Shown here: piece after piece, positions 33,512 through 41,391 of the stretch
Position numbering within the stretch: position 1 is the first letter of the stretch
How the letters are laid out: every line of letters starts with the position of its first letter
NCBI GenBank assembly: GCA_016721315.1
Contig: JADKIL010000001.1
Coordinates: 447,580-511,579 of the forward strand
DNA: 64,000 nucleotides
Source: Candidatus Villigracilis vicinus
GTDB taxonomy: Bacteria; Chloroflexota; Anaerolineae; Anaerolineales; Villigracilaceae
Direction: 5' to 3'
Program-made: the position numbers and the translations under genes
The notes under the pieces: model-generated
Seen by the model: only the letters and a program-made list of their open reading frames with translations
Told to the model about the DNA's origin: nothing
The model's database searches: none

Positions 33512-34650
33512 GCTTCCACTCCCATGACCTTGGATAATTGCGCGGTCATCATATTGTTTGAAAATGTATTTACTGCAAAATTGCGCATGGCGCATGCCAA
33601 CGGATTTTCCATTTGTGCTACACGTCCGATCTGCCAGGATTGATTTGTGATGAAGGCTGTGCGCGGTTTGCGGCGGGTCTCGTATTCTTGAAAGGCGATT
33701 TCAATGGCGGCGTTTTTCACCAAACATTGCCCCAGCACATCAGCAGACTCGATCGCCATACACGCACCTTGCCCCATGTTGGGAGTGGTGGCATGTGCCG
33801 CGTCGCCGAGCAAGGTAATGCGCCCCGAACTCCATTGTTTCATGGGTGCGAAATCTGAAATATCGTTATGCAAGATCGCTTCGGCGGGAGTGGCTTCGAG
33901 CAAGTGCTTTATCGGATGGTGCCAGCTGCCAAAAATCTTAAGCAGCATATTCTTGCGCTCATGGAGCGGATAGGTGACGCCTTGTTGTGCATTGGCAGTC
34001 GCGAACCAATAGATCCGTTCTGTGTCCATGCGAATGATCCCAAAGCGATATCCGCGCCCCCAGGACTCAGAAGTAATGCCAAGCGCGGCTTCGTCCTGAC
34101 TGGTGACTGCTCCGCGCCAGGCTGTGTAACCAGAGTAGCGCAGGCTCACTTGCGGGAACAACTGTCGGCGGATGACTGAGCGGACGCCATCTGCGCCGAT
34201 GAGAAAATCTGCGCGTGCTTCGCTTCCATCTTCGAAGCGAGCTGTTACACCATCCGGATCCTGATCCACGCTGATACATGGCGCTCCCAGCCGAACAGCC
34301 CCTTCGGGTAGGGCGCCCAACAAAACCTTGTGCAGTGCGGCACGATGGATGGCAATGCCAGGTGCGCCAAATAGATCTTCATAGTTGCTCATGTCCGTTT
34401 CTGCAAGGACATCGCCTGTGTGGGTGCGGATCTGTGTGCGCATGATCTTCGAACCAGCGGCAATGGCTTGCTCTGCCAATCCCATACGTCTTAGCGAACG
34501 GACTGCATTTGCGGCGAGCACCAGTCCTGCCCCCACATCGCCGAGCATTTCGGCTTTTTCAAAGACTGTTGTTTTGATCCCGTTATTTTGCAGGGCGATC
34601 GCAGTACACAGTCCGCCTACGCCTGCGCCAATGATGATGGCTGTTCTCAT
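33508..34650 (-). CDS. FAD-dependent aromatic monooxygenase (salicylate-hydroxylase-like)
   Basis: A class A flavin monooxygenase of 380 residues. The dinucleotide motif IIGAGVGGLCTAIAL is at residues 6-20, the DG motif in FLIGADGVRSVIRR near residue 150, and the GD motif in LLGDAAHATTPNMGQGA near residue 283. Relatives hydroxylate salicylate, 3-hydroxybenzoate or tetracycline. It overlaps the TetR gene by ATGA and the DUF4260 gene by GTGA, so the four genes are one operon. Confidence 0.88.
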   Translation of the reverse strand: MRTAIIIGAGVGGLCTAIALQNNGIKTTVFEKAEMLGDVGAGLVLAANAVRSLRRMGLAEQAIAAGSKIMRTQIRTHTGDVLAETDMSNYEDLFGAPGIAIHRAALHKVLLGALPEGAVRLGAPCISVDQDPDGVTARFEDGSEARADFLIGADGVRSVIRRQLFPQVSLRYSGYTAWRGAVTSQDEAALGITSESWGRGYRFGIIRMDTERIYWFATANAQQGVTYPLHERKNMLLKIFGSWHHPIKHLLEATPAEAILHNDISDFAPMKQWSSGRITLLGDAAHATTPNMGQGACMAIESADVLGQCLVKNAAIEIAFQEYETRRKPRTAFITNQSWQIGRVAQMENPLACAMRNFAVNTFSNNMMTAQLSKVMGVEA

Positions 34651-35255
34651 GCTGCCTCCAGATATGGTTTGTAATGCTGCACCATGATCTCCACCGCCTC
34701 GGTCAGCGCGGTTTCGTTGATCTTTTGCCCCATACTTTCGGCATAGGAAAGCCAGGTATTCCCCAGCACCCAGCCAATGAGCACCACCTTATGCAATTCT
34801 TCGGGGTGAAGGTCGCTTCGGACTACGCCTTCACCTGCCAGTTGTTTAATCAGATTTTCCTGCTCTGTTACGCGATACTCTTGGATCTCACGAAACCGCT
34901 TGGCAAGAACTTTGTCATTGCGGAGCAGTGCGGCAAACTCGCGATAAAAGAAACGATATTTCCAAATAATGCCAAAGTTCAGGCGCATGAGTTGCCGCAG
35001 CGTATCGAGTGTGAACTGTCCCTGGGCGGGTTGGTAGATCACATCGAACTCCTGAAACATCACCTCCAAAATGGCGCGGATGACCTCTTCCTTGTTGCGG
35101 TAGTGATATTGCAAATTCCCTGCGCTCATCTTCAGGGACTCTGCCAGCGCATTCATGGATATGGATGCCGTGCCCGATTCGTTGAATAGCTCAATGGCTT
35201 TTTGAAGAATATTGGCTTTTGTCAGTTCCGATGCCTTGTATATTCGTGGGGACAT
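34647..35255 (-). CDS. TetR family transcriptional regulator
   Basis: A 202-residue repressor. The N-terminal helix-turn-helix spans about residues 12-58 (ANILQKAIELFNESG, SMNALAESLKMSAGNLQYHYRNKEEV). The C-terminal ligand domain (TetR_C-like with FGIIWKYRFFYREFAALL) is variable. It is the first gene of the leftward redox operon and is coupled to the monooxygenase by ATGA. Two palindromes right upstream of its start make autoregulation very likely. Confidence 0.92.
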   Translation of the reverse strand: MSPRIYKASELTKANILQKAIELFNESGTASISMNALAESLKMSAGNLQYHYRNKEEVIRAILEVMFQEFDVIYQPAQGQFTLDTLRQLMRLNFGIIWKYRFFYREFAALLRNDKVLAKRFREIQEYRVTEQENLIKQLAGEGVVRSDLHPEELHKVVLIGWVLGNTWLSYAESMGQKINETALTEAVEIMVQHYKPYLEAA

Positions 35256-35268
35256 GCTTTCTCCTGAT

Positions 35269-35308
35269 TTAGTATATATTTACTAATTTAGTATATTTAT
35301 ACTAAATT
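35269..35308. promoter_or_regulatory. Two TetR-type operators upstream of the tetR-monooxygenase operon
   Basis: The stronger site at 35285-35308 is a perfect inverted repeat: AATTTAGTATA, TT, TATACTAAATT. An overlapping weaker one at 35269-35286 is TTAGTA, TATATT, TACTAA. Both share the TTAGTA half-site. They lie 14-53 bases before the TetR start, where they would cover its promoter. Confidence 0.8.
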
Positions 35309-35433
35309 GTCAAGGGTGTGAAATTAACGTTGTATCCCCTATAAAACGGATAAGACCAACTCTTCTCGCGGGTATAATTCTCTGGATATTTTTTGTTTTT
35401 CCCACTTTGAATCGAAAGGAAGATTTTCATATT

Positions 35434-35916
35434 ATGCAGCTATCGGAAAATGGAAAATGGTTTGTAGAGAAAGTGTTGATTCCACTGCTTGTGGCAGCTA
35501 TTGCGGCATATGCAACACTGACTGTTGCTGGGATATTCCCTAGTCCATTTGGGAAGAGTGAAGCCCGATCGGCGACCTTCTCTTCACTTTCCTCGAATTC
35601 TTCTGTGAATTCCCTGAATGAGGGGCAGGTGTTGACATCACCAAACAAGCAGCATGAGTTGAAGATCGAAAATGGAAATGTGATTCTTTATTCGAACGGC
35701 AGCATTGCCTGGATGACAAACACGGAATGGAGTGGGGGGAATCATTTGGTCATGCAAGGTGATGGCAATCTTGTTCTATATGCTGACGAAAGATTTGTAT
35801 GGAATACTGACACCCCGGAAGATCCGCCCGCAAAATCATATACCTTCAGTATTTTGGATAATGGCAATTTAGTCGTTTCTAATAGTACGGGTAAGATGAT
35901 ATGGTCGATCAAGTAA
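35434..35916 (+). CDS. Membrane-anchored bulb-type (mannose-binding) lectin domain protein
   Basis: A 160-residue protein. ATG 35434 is preferred over the TTG at 35407 because AAAGGAAG lies before it. One N-terminal membrane segment (VLIPLLVAAIAAYATLTVAG) is followed by a Ser/Asn-rich spacer and a single bulb-lectin domain from about residue 68. The mannose-binding signature QxDxNxVxY is present as MQGDGNLVLY, with a second partial copy as LDNGNLVVS. It probably sits on the cell surface and binds glycans. It stands alone with its own terminator. TATAAT at 35373-35378 could be its -10 box. Confidence 0.85.
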   Translation: MQLSENGKWFVEKVLIPLLVAAIAAYATLTVAGIFPSPFGKSEARSATFSSLSSNSSVNSLNEGQVLTSPNKQHELKIENGNVILYSNGSIAWMTNTEWSGGNHLVMQGDGNLVLYADERFVWNTDTPEDPPAKSYTFSILDNGNLVVSNSTGKMIWSIK

Positions 35917-35930
35917 CTAATTGTTAATCA

Positions 35931-35963
35931 AAAAACCGAAGCCATTAGCTTCGGTTTTTATTT
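35931..35963. terminator. Bidirectional terminator between the lectin gene and pdhC
   Basis: CCGAAGC (35936-35942) pairs with GCTTCGG (35948-35954), flanked by A5 and T5, giving a 12-bp effective stem and a 5-nt loop. Confidence 0.92.
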
Positions 35964-36446
35964 TTACACCAGCATTCTTACAGGATTTTCAAGGAACCCA
36001 GCCAGTGCTTGCATGAACTGGGCGGCTTCGGCGCCGTCGCTGACGCGGTGGTCAACGGAGATGGTGGCTTTCATGCGCGAGCCGATCTTGATCTCACCGT
36101 TCGCGACCACGGGCGTTTCCTTGGCGGAGCCGATGGCGAGGATGGCAGCCTCAGGCGGGTTGACGATGGCGATGAATTCTTCCACGTCATACATGCCGAG
36201 GTTGGAGGTGGAGAAGGTCGAGCCGTCCACGTCTTCTGGCTTGACCTTGCCATCACGGGCTCGGGCAGCCATGGTTTTGATCTCGCCTGAGATCTGGCGC
36301 AGGGATTTGATGTCCGCATCTTTTACGACGACGGTCATGAGTCCGCCGGGGACGGTGACGGCTACACTGACGTTGACATGCCCGAACTGGATGATCTCGT
36401 TGCCTTTGAGGGTGGCATTGAGGTTGGGGAACTGGCGCAATGTCAA
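35964..36446 (-). pseudogene. pdhC: Dihydrolipoamide acetyltransferase (E2) fragment: catalytic domain
   Basis: The last 160 residues of E2, with the chloramphenicol-acetyltransferase-like core: VPGGLMTVVVKDADIKSL, the TFSTSNLGMYDVEEF segment and the active-site His-Asp in SVDHRVSDGAEAAQFM. The frame upstream is joined after a homopolymer difference at 36483-36486 (TTTT on the plus strand); in the corrected frame SVNDFIIKAAALTLRQFPN connects smoothly. The enzyme transfers acetyl from lipoate to CoA. Confidence 0.85.
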
Positions 36447-36943
36447 CGCGGCGGCTTTGATGATGAAGTCGTTGACGGAGACTTTTCATTATCAGGCAGG
36501 TACGCATTGATCTGTTTGCGCATGTCCATGACCGCTTCCATCTTGTACTCGTGAGTCACATAGAAGTGTGGGATGGTCTGCTTGGATTCGACGAGGCGGC
36601 GACCAATGGCTTGGCGCAATTTGGTGGTTGGGATGGCTTTGTCTTCAGTAGAAACAGGTAATTGGTAATTGGTAATTGGTTGCACAGACTGTTTACTGGT
36701 TACTGATGACTGCCCACTGGATAGTGCGGCTTCTATATCTTTGCGCACCACACGTCCGCCAGGACCTGAGCCCTGAACAGAGGCGAGGTTAACACCATTA
36801 TCTTTGGCAACTTTGCGCGCGAGAGGCGATGCCTTTACGGGACCGCCATCAGCGGGGGCAGAGGTTTGGGCAACGGGAGCAGCGTCGGCTGGGTTGTTGA
36901 GCCGCAGGCTTTTCTTCCGCTTTGGCTTCTGCTTTCGGTCCAT
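36443..36943 (-). pseudogene. pdhC: E2 fragment: subunit-binding domain and start of catalytic domain
   Basis: The middle part of E2. The peripheral-subunit-binding domain reads SPLARKVAKDNGVNLASVQG with GGRVVRKDIEAAL. A repeat-derived Gln/Ser/Thr linker (QSVQPITNYQLPVS) follows, then TTKLRQAIGRRLVESKQTIPHFYVTHE of the catalytic domain. It is linked to the lipoyl part by two homopolymer-length errors or mutations at 36891-36893 and 36956-36958. Confidence 0.85.
36655..36724. repeat. Dispersed short repeat (ACTGATTACC type) inside the pdhC linker
   Basis: GGTAATTGGTAATTGGTAAT, then ACTGTTTACTGGTTACTGAT: the same family as at 8611 and 45621. It is translated in frame as the E2 interdomain linker. 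Confidence 0.6.
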
Positions 36944-37212
36944 TGTCTGCGGCGCTTTGCATCCACTTTTTCACCCGCAGCACCAACGATGGCAATCGGT
37001 GCATTGACGGGAACCATGGTACCTTGTTCCGCAATATGTGAAAGGACGACACCGCTCGCGGAAGATTCAACTTCCACAGTGGCTTTGTCGGTTTCGATCT
37101 CGGCGAGCACGTCGCCTTTGTTGATATTTTCGCCCACCTGCTTCACCCAGCGGACGAGCAGACCTTCTGCCATGTCGAAGCCGAGTTTGGGCATGGAAAT
37201 TGTTTCAGCCAT
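36835..37212 (-). pseudogene. pdhC: E2 fragment: lipoyl domain
   Basis: The N-terminal lipoyl domain, with the lipoylated Lys in IETDKATVEVES at residue 43 and the start MAETISMPKLGFDMAEG. Its ATG overlaps the E1-beta stop by one base, showing the pdhA-pdhB-pdhC order. After VDAK the frame turns to nonsense; reading on in the neighbouring frames restores the Ala/Lys-rich linker. The whole E2 would be about 420 residues (35964-37212). Confidence 0.85.
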
Positions 37213-38186
37213 TATTTCAAGACCTCCTTTGCCGCGGCGACGATATCGTGAACTTGCGGGAGAGCGGCTTGTTCGAGGGTGCGGTTGTAGGGCAGGGGGA
37301 CTTCCTTTTGCGCCACACGGATGATGGGTGCGTCAACATAATCGAAGGCTTCTTCGTAGATGCGGCTTACGATTTCGCTGCCGACACCGTAAGACTTCCA
37401 ACCTTCTTCAACGACAATAGCACGATTGGTTTTCTTGAAGGATTCGAGCACGGGTTCCATGTCGAGCGGGCGCAGGGTGCGCAGGTCCACGATCTCAGCT
37501 TCGATGCCTTGCTTGCTGAGTTCGTCGGCAGCCTTCATGGAGAGTTCAAGACCCTTGCAGTAGGTGACAATGGTGAGGTCTTTGCCGGGGCGCTGAATTT
37601 TCGATTTGCCGATCGGGATGGTGTATTCGCCTTCGGGTACTTCGCCGCGGACCTGGTACATGGTGGCGTGTTCGATGAAGAGAATCGGATCATTCGAACG
37701 AATGGCGGATTTCAAAAGACCCTTGGCATCTTCCGGCGTTCCGGGGCTGACGACTTTCAGACCGGGGAAGTGCGCGAAGATGGCGTCGGGAGTCTGCGAG
37801 TGGGTAGCGCCAAGCTGACGTCCACCGCCGCCGACAGCGCGGATGACGAGCGGCAGCATGAACTGCCCGCCGAACATGTAGCGCAGTTTGGCAGCCTGAT
37901 TGACGATATAGTCCATTGCAGAGAAGGCGAAGTTGATGGTCATCAACTCAGCGATCGGGCGTTGACCGACCATTGCCGCGCCGATCGCACCGCCAAGAAT
38001 GGCGTTCTCTGCGATGGGGGTGTCCTTCACGCGGTCAGGTCCGTATTTGTCGTAAAAACCTTTGGTGACGGCATAAGTGCCGCCCCAAACGCCCACTTCC
38101 TCGCCCATGATAAAGACAGCGGGGTCGCGGTCCATTTCTTCCATTAAAGCTTGCGAGATCGCCTCGCGCATGGTTATCTTAGCCAT
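37212..38186 (-). CDS. pdhB: Pyruvate dehydrogenase E1 component, beta subunit
   Basis: A 324-residue transketolase-like E1-beta. The catalytic-Glu region is MGEEVGVWGG near residue 28; TPIAENAILGGAIGAA, GATHSQTPDAIFAHFPGLKVVSPGTPEDAKGL and IVVEEGWKSYGVGSEI follow in the family order. Together with E1-alpha it decarboxylates pyruvate with thiamine diphosphate and reductively acetylates E2. It is co-directional with pdhA (71 bases upstream) and pdhC. Branched-chain 2-oxoacid dehydrogenase cannot be fully excluded, but pyruvate is the usual assignment for this type. Confidence 0.93.
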   Translation of the reverse strand: MAKITMREAISQALMEEMDRDPAVFIMGEEVGVWGGTYAVTKGFYDKYGPDRVKDTPIAENAILGGAIGAAMVGQRPIAELMTINFAFSAMDYIVNQAAKLRYMFGGQFMLPLVIRAVGGGGRQLGATHSQTPDAIFAHFPGLKVVSPGTPEDAKGLLKSAIRSNDPILFIEHATMYQVRGEVPEGEYTIPIGKSKIQRPGKDLTIVTYCKGLELSMKAADELSKQGIEAEIVDLRTLRPLDMEPVLESFKKTNRAIVVEEGWKSYGVGSEIVSRIYEEAFDYVDAPIIRVAQKEVPLPYNRTLEQAALPQVHDIVAAAKEVLK

Positions 38187-38205
38187 AGTATGTTCGTTTC
38201 CTTGT

Positions 38206-38258
38206 AAAACGATATTCGATACTCGAGAGATCGAAGTTCGATTATCGAATATCGTTTT
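38206..38258. repeat. Long inverted repeat in the pdhA-pdhB gap (TCGAATATCGA family)
   Basis: Two perfect 16-bp arms (38206-38221 and 38243-38258; AAAACGATATTCGATA and its complement) enclose TCGAAGTTCGA. The arms reach the pdhA stop. Similar words occur in frame inside hemW and at 57915, so this is a dispersed palindromic element, although it could also act as an mRNA processing or attenuation hairpin. Confidence 0.8.
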
Positions 38259-39214
38259 TAATCCGCGTAAATATCCGCGTACAGGTCTTCCATTGTCGGT
38301 TCGGGGGAAGTCTCGGCGAATTCCACTGCCTTGGCAACTTCCTCTTCCACGCGGGCTTCGATCTCATCGAGCGCCTTGCGAGTGGCAACTTTCTTGTCAA
38401 GCAGGTACTTGTTGAAGATACCAATGGGATCTTCTTCCTGCCACTTTTTTACTTCTTCGGCTTTGCGGTAGCGTTCCGGGTCGCCCATGGAATGCCCGCG
38501 GAAGCGATAGGTATCGATCTCAAGCAAATACGGCTGCCCTTCCTTGCGAATGTATTCCATTGCCTCTTTGGCGGCTTCATAGACTTTCGTCACATCCATG
38601 CCGTCAACTTGACCGTTCTTCATGCCGTAGCCTTCTGCCTTTTGGCGGATCTCGGTCACAGCAGAGGCGCGTTCCACAGAGGTCCCCATGCCATACTGGT
38701 TGTTTTCACAGACCCACAATACGCGCAGCCCCCAAGTTTTGGCGAGGTTCAAAGATTCATGGAAGTAGCCGATATTGGTCGCACCATCACCGAACATACA
38801 AATCGTAATGTTGTCATTTTTGGCATACTGATCGCCAATGGCAAACCCAGCCGCAACGGGGAGGTGTCCACCAACGATGGCATGCCCGCCCCACATGTTT
38901 TTTGAGACGTCTGCCATGTGCATGGAACCGCCCTTGCCCTTGGACATGCCCGTCGCCTTGCCAAGCAATTCCGCCATCACTTCATTGGCAGAGATGCCGC
39001 AGTTCAAGGCCACACCGTGGTCGCGGTAGGCGGTGATGACACGGTCGCGAGGTTCGCGTGCCGCGATCAAACCGGTCGAAACGGCTTCCTGACCAATGTA
39101 CAGGTGCATAAAGCCGCCGATCTTGCCAGCCTGGTACAGTTCCGCGCCGCGTTCTTCCACACGCCGGATCAGTACCATCTGGTGATACAAATCAAGTAAC
39201 TGTTCTTTCTTCAT
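38258..39214 (-). CDS. pdhA: Pyruvate dehydrogenase E1 component, alpha subunit
   Basis: A 318-residue E1-alpha with the thiamine-diphosphate motif GDGATNIGYFHESLNLAKTW ending in ENNQYGMGT. Also visible are the VEERGAELYQAGKIGGFMH start region and the phosphorylation-loop-like TYRFRGHSMGDPERYR. It is the first gene of the operon pdhA-pdhB-pdhC; no E3 gene is in the window. A start at MKKEQLLDLYHQM fits the family. Confidence 0.94.
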   Translation of the reverse strand: MKKEQLLDLYHQMVLIRRVEERGAELYQAGKIGGFMHLYIGQEAVSTGLIAAREPRDRVITAYRDHGVALNCGISANEVMAELLGKATGMSKGKGGSMHMADVSKNMWGGHAIVGGHLPVAAGFAIGDQYAKNDNITICMFGDGATNIGYFHESLNLAKTWGLRVLWVCENNQYGMGTSVERASAVTEIRQKAEGYGMKNGQVDGMDVTKVYEAAKEAMEYIRKEGQPYLLEIDTYRFRGHSMGDPERYRKAEEVKKWQEEDPIGIFNKYLLDKKVATRKALDEIEARVEEEVAKAVEFAETSPEPTMEDLYADIYAD

Positions 39215-39394
39215 CTAAAAAACTCCAAAATAGAGGGGTGCATGCCTTAACGGCATGACAAAATTTGGCAGAATACTTAGGGAGTAAACACCGAAAGTTC
39301 TCGGGCGTTATGATTCCCGTAAGCCGAGTCGGGGATTATATCAGAGAAAAAACATCCGATTTTAGACTTGATAGGATTTGAAAGAACCAAAACA

Positions 39395-39423
39395 AAACTC
39401 CCTGCAGAAATCACAGGGAGTTT
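39395..39423 (-). terminator. Terminator of the SH3 lipoprotein gene
   Basis: AAACTCCCTG (39395-39404) pairs with CAGGGAGTTT (39414-39423). Read on the minus strand it is followed by TTTTG repeats. It lies 22 bases after the lipoprotein stop. The rest of 39215-39394 shows no gene. Confidence 0.85.
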
Positions 39424-39444
39424 GTACAATTTATTTCAATGTTG

Positions 39445-40161
39445 TTACTTGCAAGCAGGGACGATCTGGGTTGCTCGTTCGGAAGTGCCGTTCTCATTCA
39501 CCGCTTCAACCTCATAAACGAGGTTTTTGTTATACGGCGCATTGGTATCTTTATAGGTCAATCGGCTGGGCTTGTATTCGCCGATGCGATTCCCATCACG
39601 ATACACGCGGAATGCCGTTTCACCGCCGCCGCTGGACCAACTCATTGCCACCGAGAATTTTTTTGGTCCTGGCTGGCACAGTTGGTCGGTGATCACAAAG
39701 TTCAAAGGGATGCCTGGAAGTGGGGGGGCTTCACCAATTGCCAGCGAACTAAAATCCTGGTTGGGGGTGGCATTTTCCATAAAGACCCAGCATTCCCGCC
39801 CTGTATTGTTGACAATCTGCCACCAATCACTTTTTTCGCTGCGCCCGATCACTGGCATTACACTGCCCGAAGCGATCTGATCCACTACATTGTAGTAGGT
39901 ACTCGGACCCAGACGGCAATTGGAGTTCTTCGTTAAAGTCAGCTCAGGCTGAACCTGCGGCGTAGCTGTGGCAGGTATCGGCGTGTCGGCGGGGATTGCT
40001 GTAGATGTATTCTCCACGACCACCACATACGTCACGCCGGGGCTCACTACCGCCGCCGGCTCTCCACCACCGGTGGTACTGCCCGGAAGGGGCAGGTTGC
40101 ATGCAAGAACGAAAAAGATAAAAACGACAAGAACAAACGCAAGTTCTCTTCCTGCTTTCAT
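39445..40161 (-). CDS. Lipoprotein with bacterial SH3 domain
   Basis: A 238-residue lipoprotein. I start at ATG 40161, with GGAG upstream, since MKAGRELAFVLVVFIFFVLAC is a clean signal ending in a lipobox with Cys21; the longer start would hide it. A Thr/Pro/Ala-rich stalk follows. An SH3b domain covers about residues 80-140 (NCRLGPSTYYNVVDQIASG, then DWWQIVNNTGRECWVFM). An FN3-like segment follows (MSWSSGGGETAFRVYRDG). It probably sits on the outer face of the membrane and binds wall polymer or protein. It diverges from the HEAT-repeat gene. Confidence 0.83.
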   Translation of the reverse strand: MKAGRELAFVLVVFIFFVLACNLPLPGSTTGGGEPAAVVSPGVTYVVVVENTSTAIPADTPIPATATPQVQPELTLTKNSNCRLGPSTYYNVVDQIASGSVMPVIGRSEKSDWWQIVNNTGRECWVFMENATPNQDFSSLAIGEAPPLPGIPLNFVITDQLCQPGPKKFSVAMSWSSGGGETAFRVYRDGNRIGEYKPSRLTYKDTNAPYNKNLVYEVEAVNENGTSERATQIVPACK

Positions 40162-40248
40162 GACATCTCCTCTGGTTGTTGAACCGATATTTTTGTTATT
40201 ATACACTTCGCAATATAAATCGAATTCGATTTCATGTAAAATAAATTT

Positions 40249-41391
40249 ATGGCATGGTTCGCAAACCCCAAGCAAGCTGAAGCAAAACGATGGATTCCCC
40301 TGCTGGCAGATTCTGCAAAGCGCGACCGGGCTGCGCAGGAGTTGATCCGATTCGGTGCGGATGCTGTTCCCGCATTGATGGATGCGCTTCAGTCCCAAGA
40401 CTTGAACCTGCTAGCCATCTATCAGCAGATTCTTGCCCGCATCCCTGCCGCCTCTCCCGAACTGATGAAGGCTTTCAAGTTTGCCCACCCAATTATCCGC
40501 GGACGGGTAGCTGATATTTTCGGCATGAGCAAGGATAAGCATGCCACCCCCGTTTTGCTTGAGGCATTGCAAAGTGAGTTTTTTACAGTAAGAGCGCGCG
40601 CCGCGCTTGCCCTTGCGAATATCGGCGACCCGCAGGTGATCCATGAACTGCTCCCACTCTTGCAAGATCCTGAAGACGAAGTCCGTATTGCGGCATGCAC
40701 TGCCATAGGAAAATTCCGCGACCCCTCTACATTTGACGAACTTGCCAACGTCACTTTGGATGACCCCATCATTGATGTACGTCAGGCGGCGGTAAGAGCA
40801 CTGGGTGATTCACATAGCCCGGCAGCCATTCCCTTTCTAATGGAAGCCTTGCGCGACTCGTTTTGGTGGTTTGAGCGTGAACAAGCCGTACGTATTCTGC
40901 TCGCTGCCATCGAAAATATGGGCGAGCCGGTTGTTGAGCCGTTGATAGAAGCCTTGGGTGACCGCGAAGGAACTGTTCGTAAATTTGCCGCAAAACTGCT
41001 TGGAAGACTTGGCAACCCAAGCGCTATTGAAGAATTGGGCATGGCAGTCTATGACCTGCATCATGAAGTGAGTCAAACTGCGGCAGAGGCATTGGCAAAA
41101 TTTGGAGCGCCTGCCATCGACGTTCTAGCTGAGGCACTTATCCACCCGGAAGCCTCTGTGCGCAAACATGCCGTCATTGGGTTGGGATCTATAAAAGACG
41201 AACGAGTTGTGCCGTTTCTGATTGAAATGCTACAAGATTCAGACCGTGAGGTGAAAACGCAAGCTATTCAGGCTCTTGCAGACATGAAAGACACGCGCGC
41301 ACTCCCTGCTTTACAGCAAATCGTTACGAACCGTGCAGATCGGGAAATGGCTTCCTTTGCAAAAGAAGTCATCGCAAGATTACAGAAGTAA
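40249..41391 (+). CDS. HEAT-repeat (PBS lyase-like) protein
   Basis: A 380-residue alpha-solenoid made of about 11 HEAT-like repeats. Recurring words are VRARAALALANIGDPQ, DEVRIAACTAIGKF, VRQAAVRALGDSHSPAA, VRKFAAKLLGRLGNPSA and VRKHAVIGLGSIKD. No catalytic residues are seen; such proteins act as scaffolds or as phycobilin-lyase-like chaperones. No pigment genes are nearby, so scaffolding is the safer reading. Its last 12 bases overlap the convergent phosphatase-superfamily gene. Confidence 0.87.
   Translation: MAWFANPKQAEAKRWIPLLADSAKRDRAAQELIRFGADAVPALMDALQSQDLNLLAIYQQILARIPAASPELMKAFKFAHPIIRGRVADIFGMSKDKHATPVLLEALQSEFFTVRARAALALANIGDPQVIHELLPLLQDPEDEVRIAACTAIGKFRDPSTFDELANVTLDDPIIDVRQAAVRALGDSHSPAAIPFLMEALRDSFWWFEREQAVRILLAAIENMGEPVVEPLIEALGDREGTVRKFAAKLLGRLGNPSAIEELGMAVYDLHHEVSQTAAEALAKFGAPAIDVLAEALIHPEASVRKHAVIGLGSIKDERVVPFLIEMLQDSDREVKTQAIQALADMKDTRALPALQQIVTNRADREMASFAKEVIARLQK

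Noticed and set aside
33512..33595. Longer start of the DUF4260 protein
   Set aside because: It would lie within the monooxygenase coding end; the GTGA overlap start fits the operon style and the family length.
38206..38258. Rho-independent terminator splitting pdhA from pdhB
   Set aside because: The stem is AT-rich and symmetrical and belongs to a dispersed palindrome family; pdhB would lose its promoter, so full termination is unlikely.
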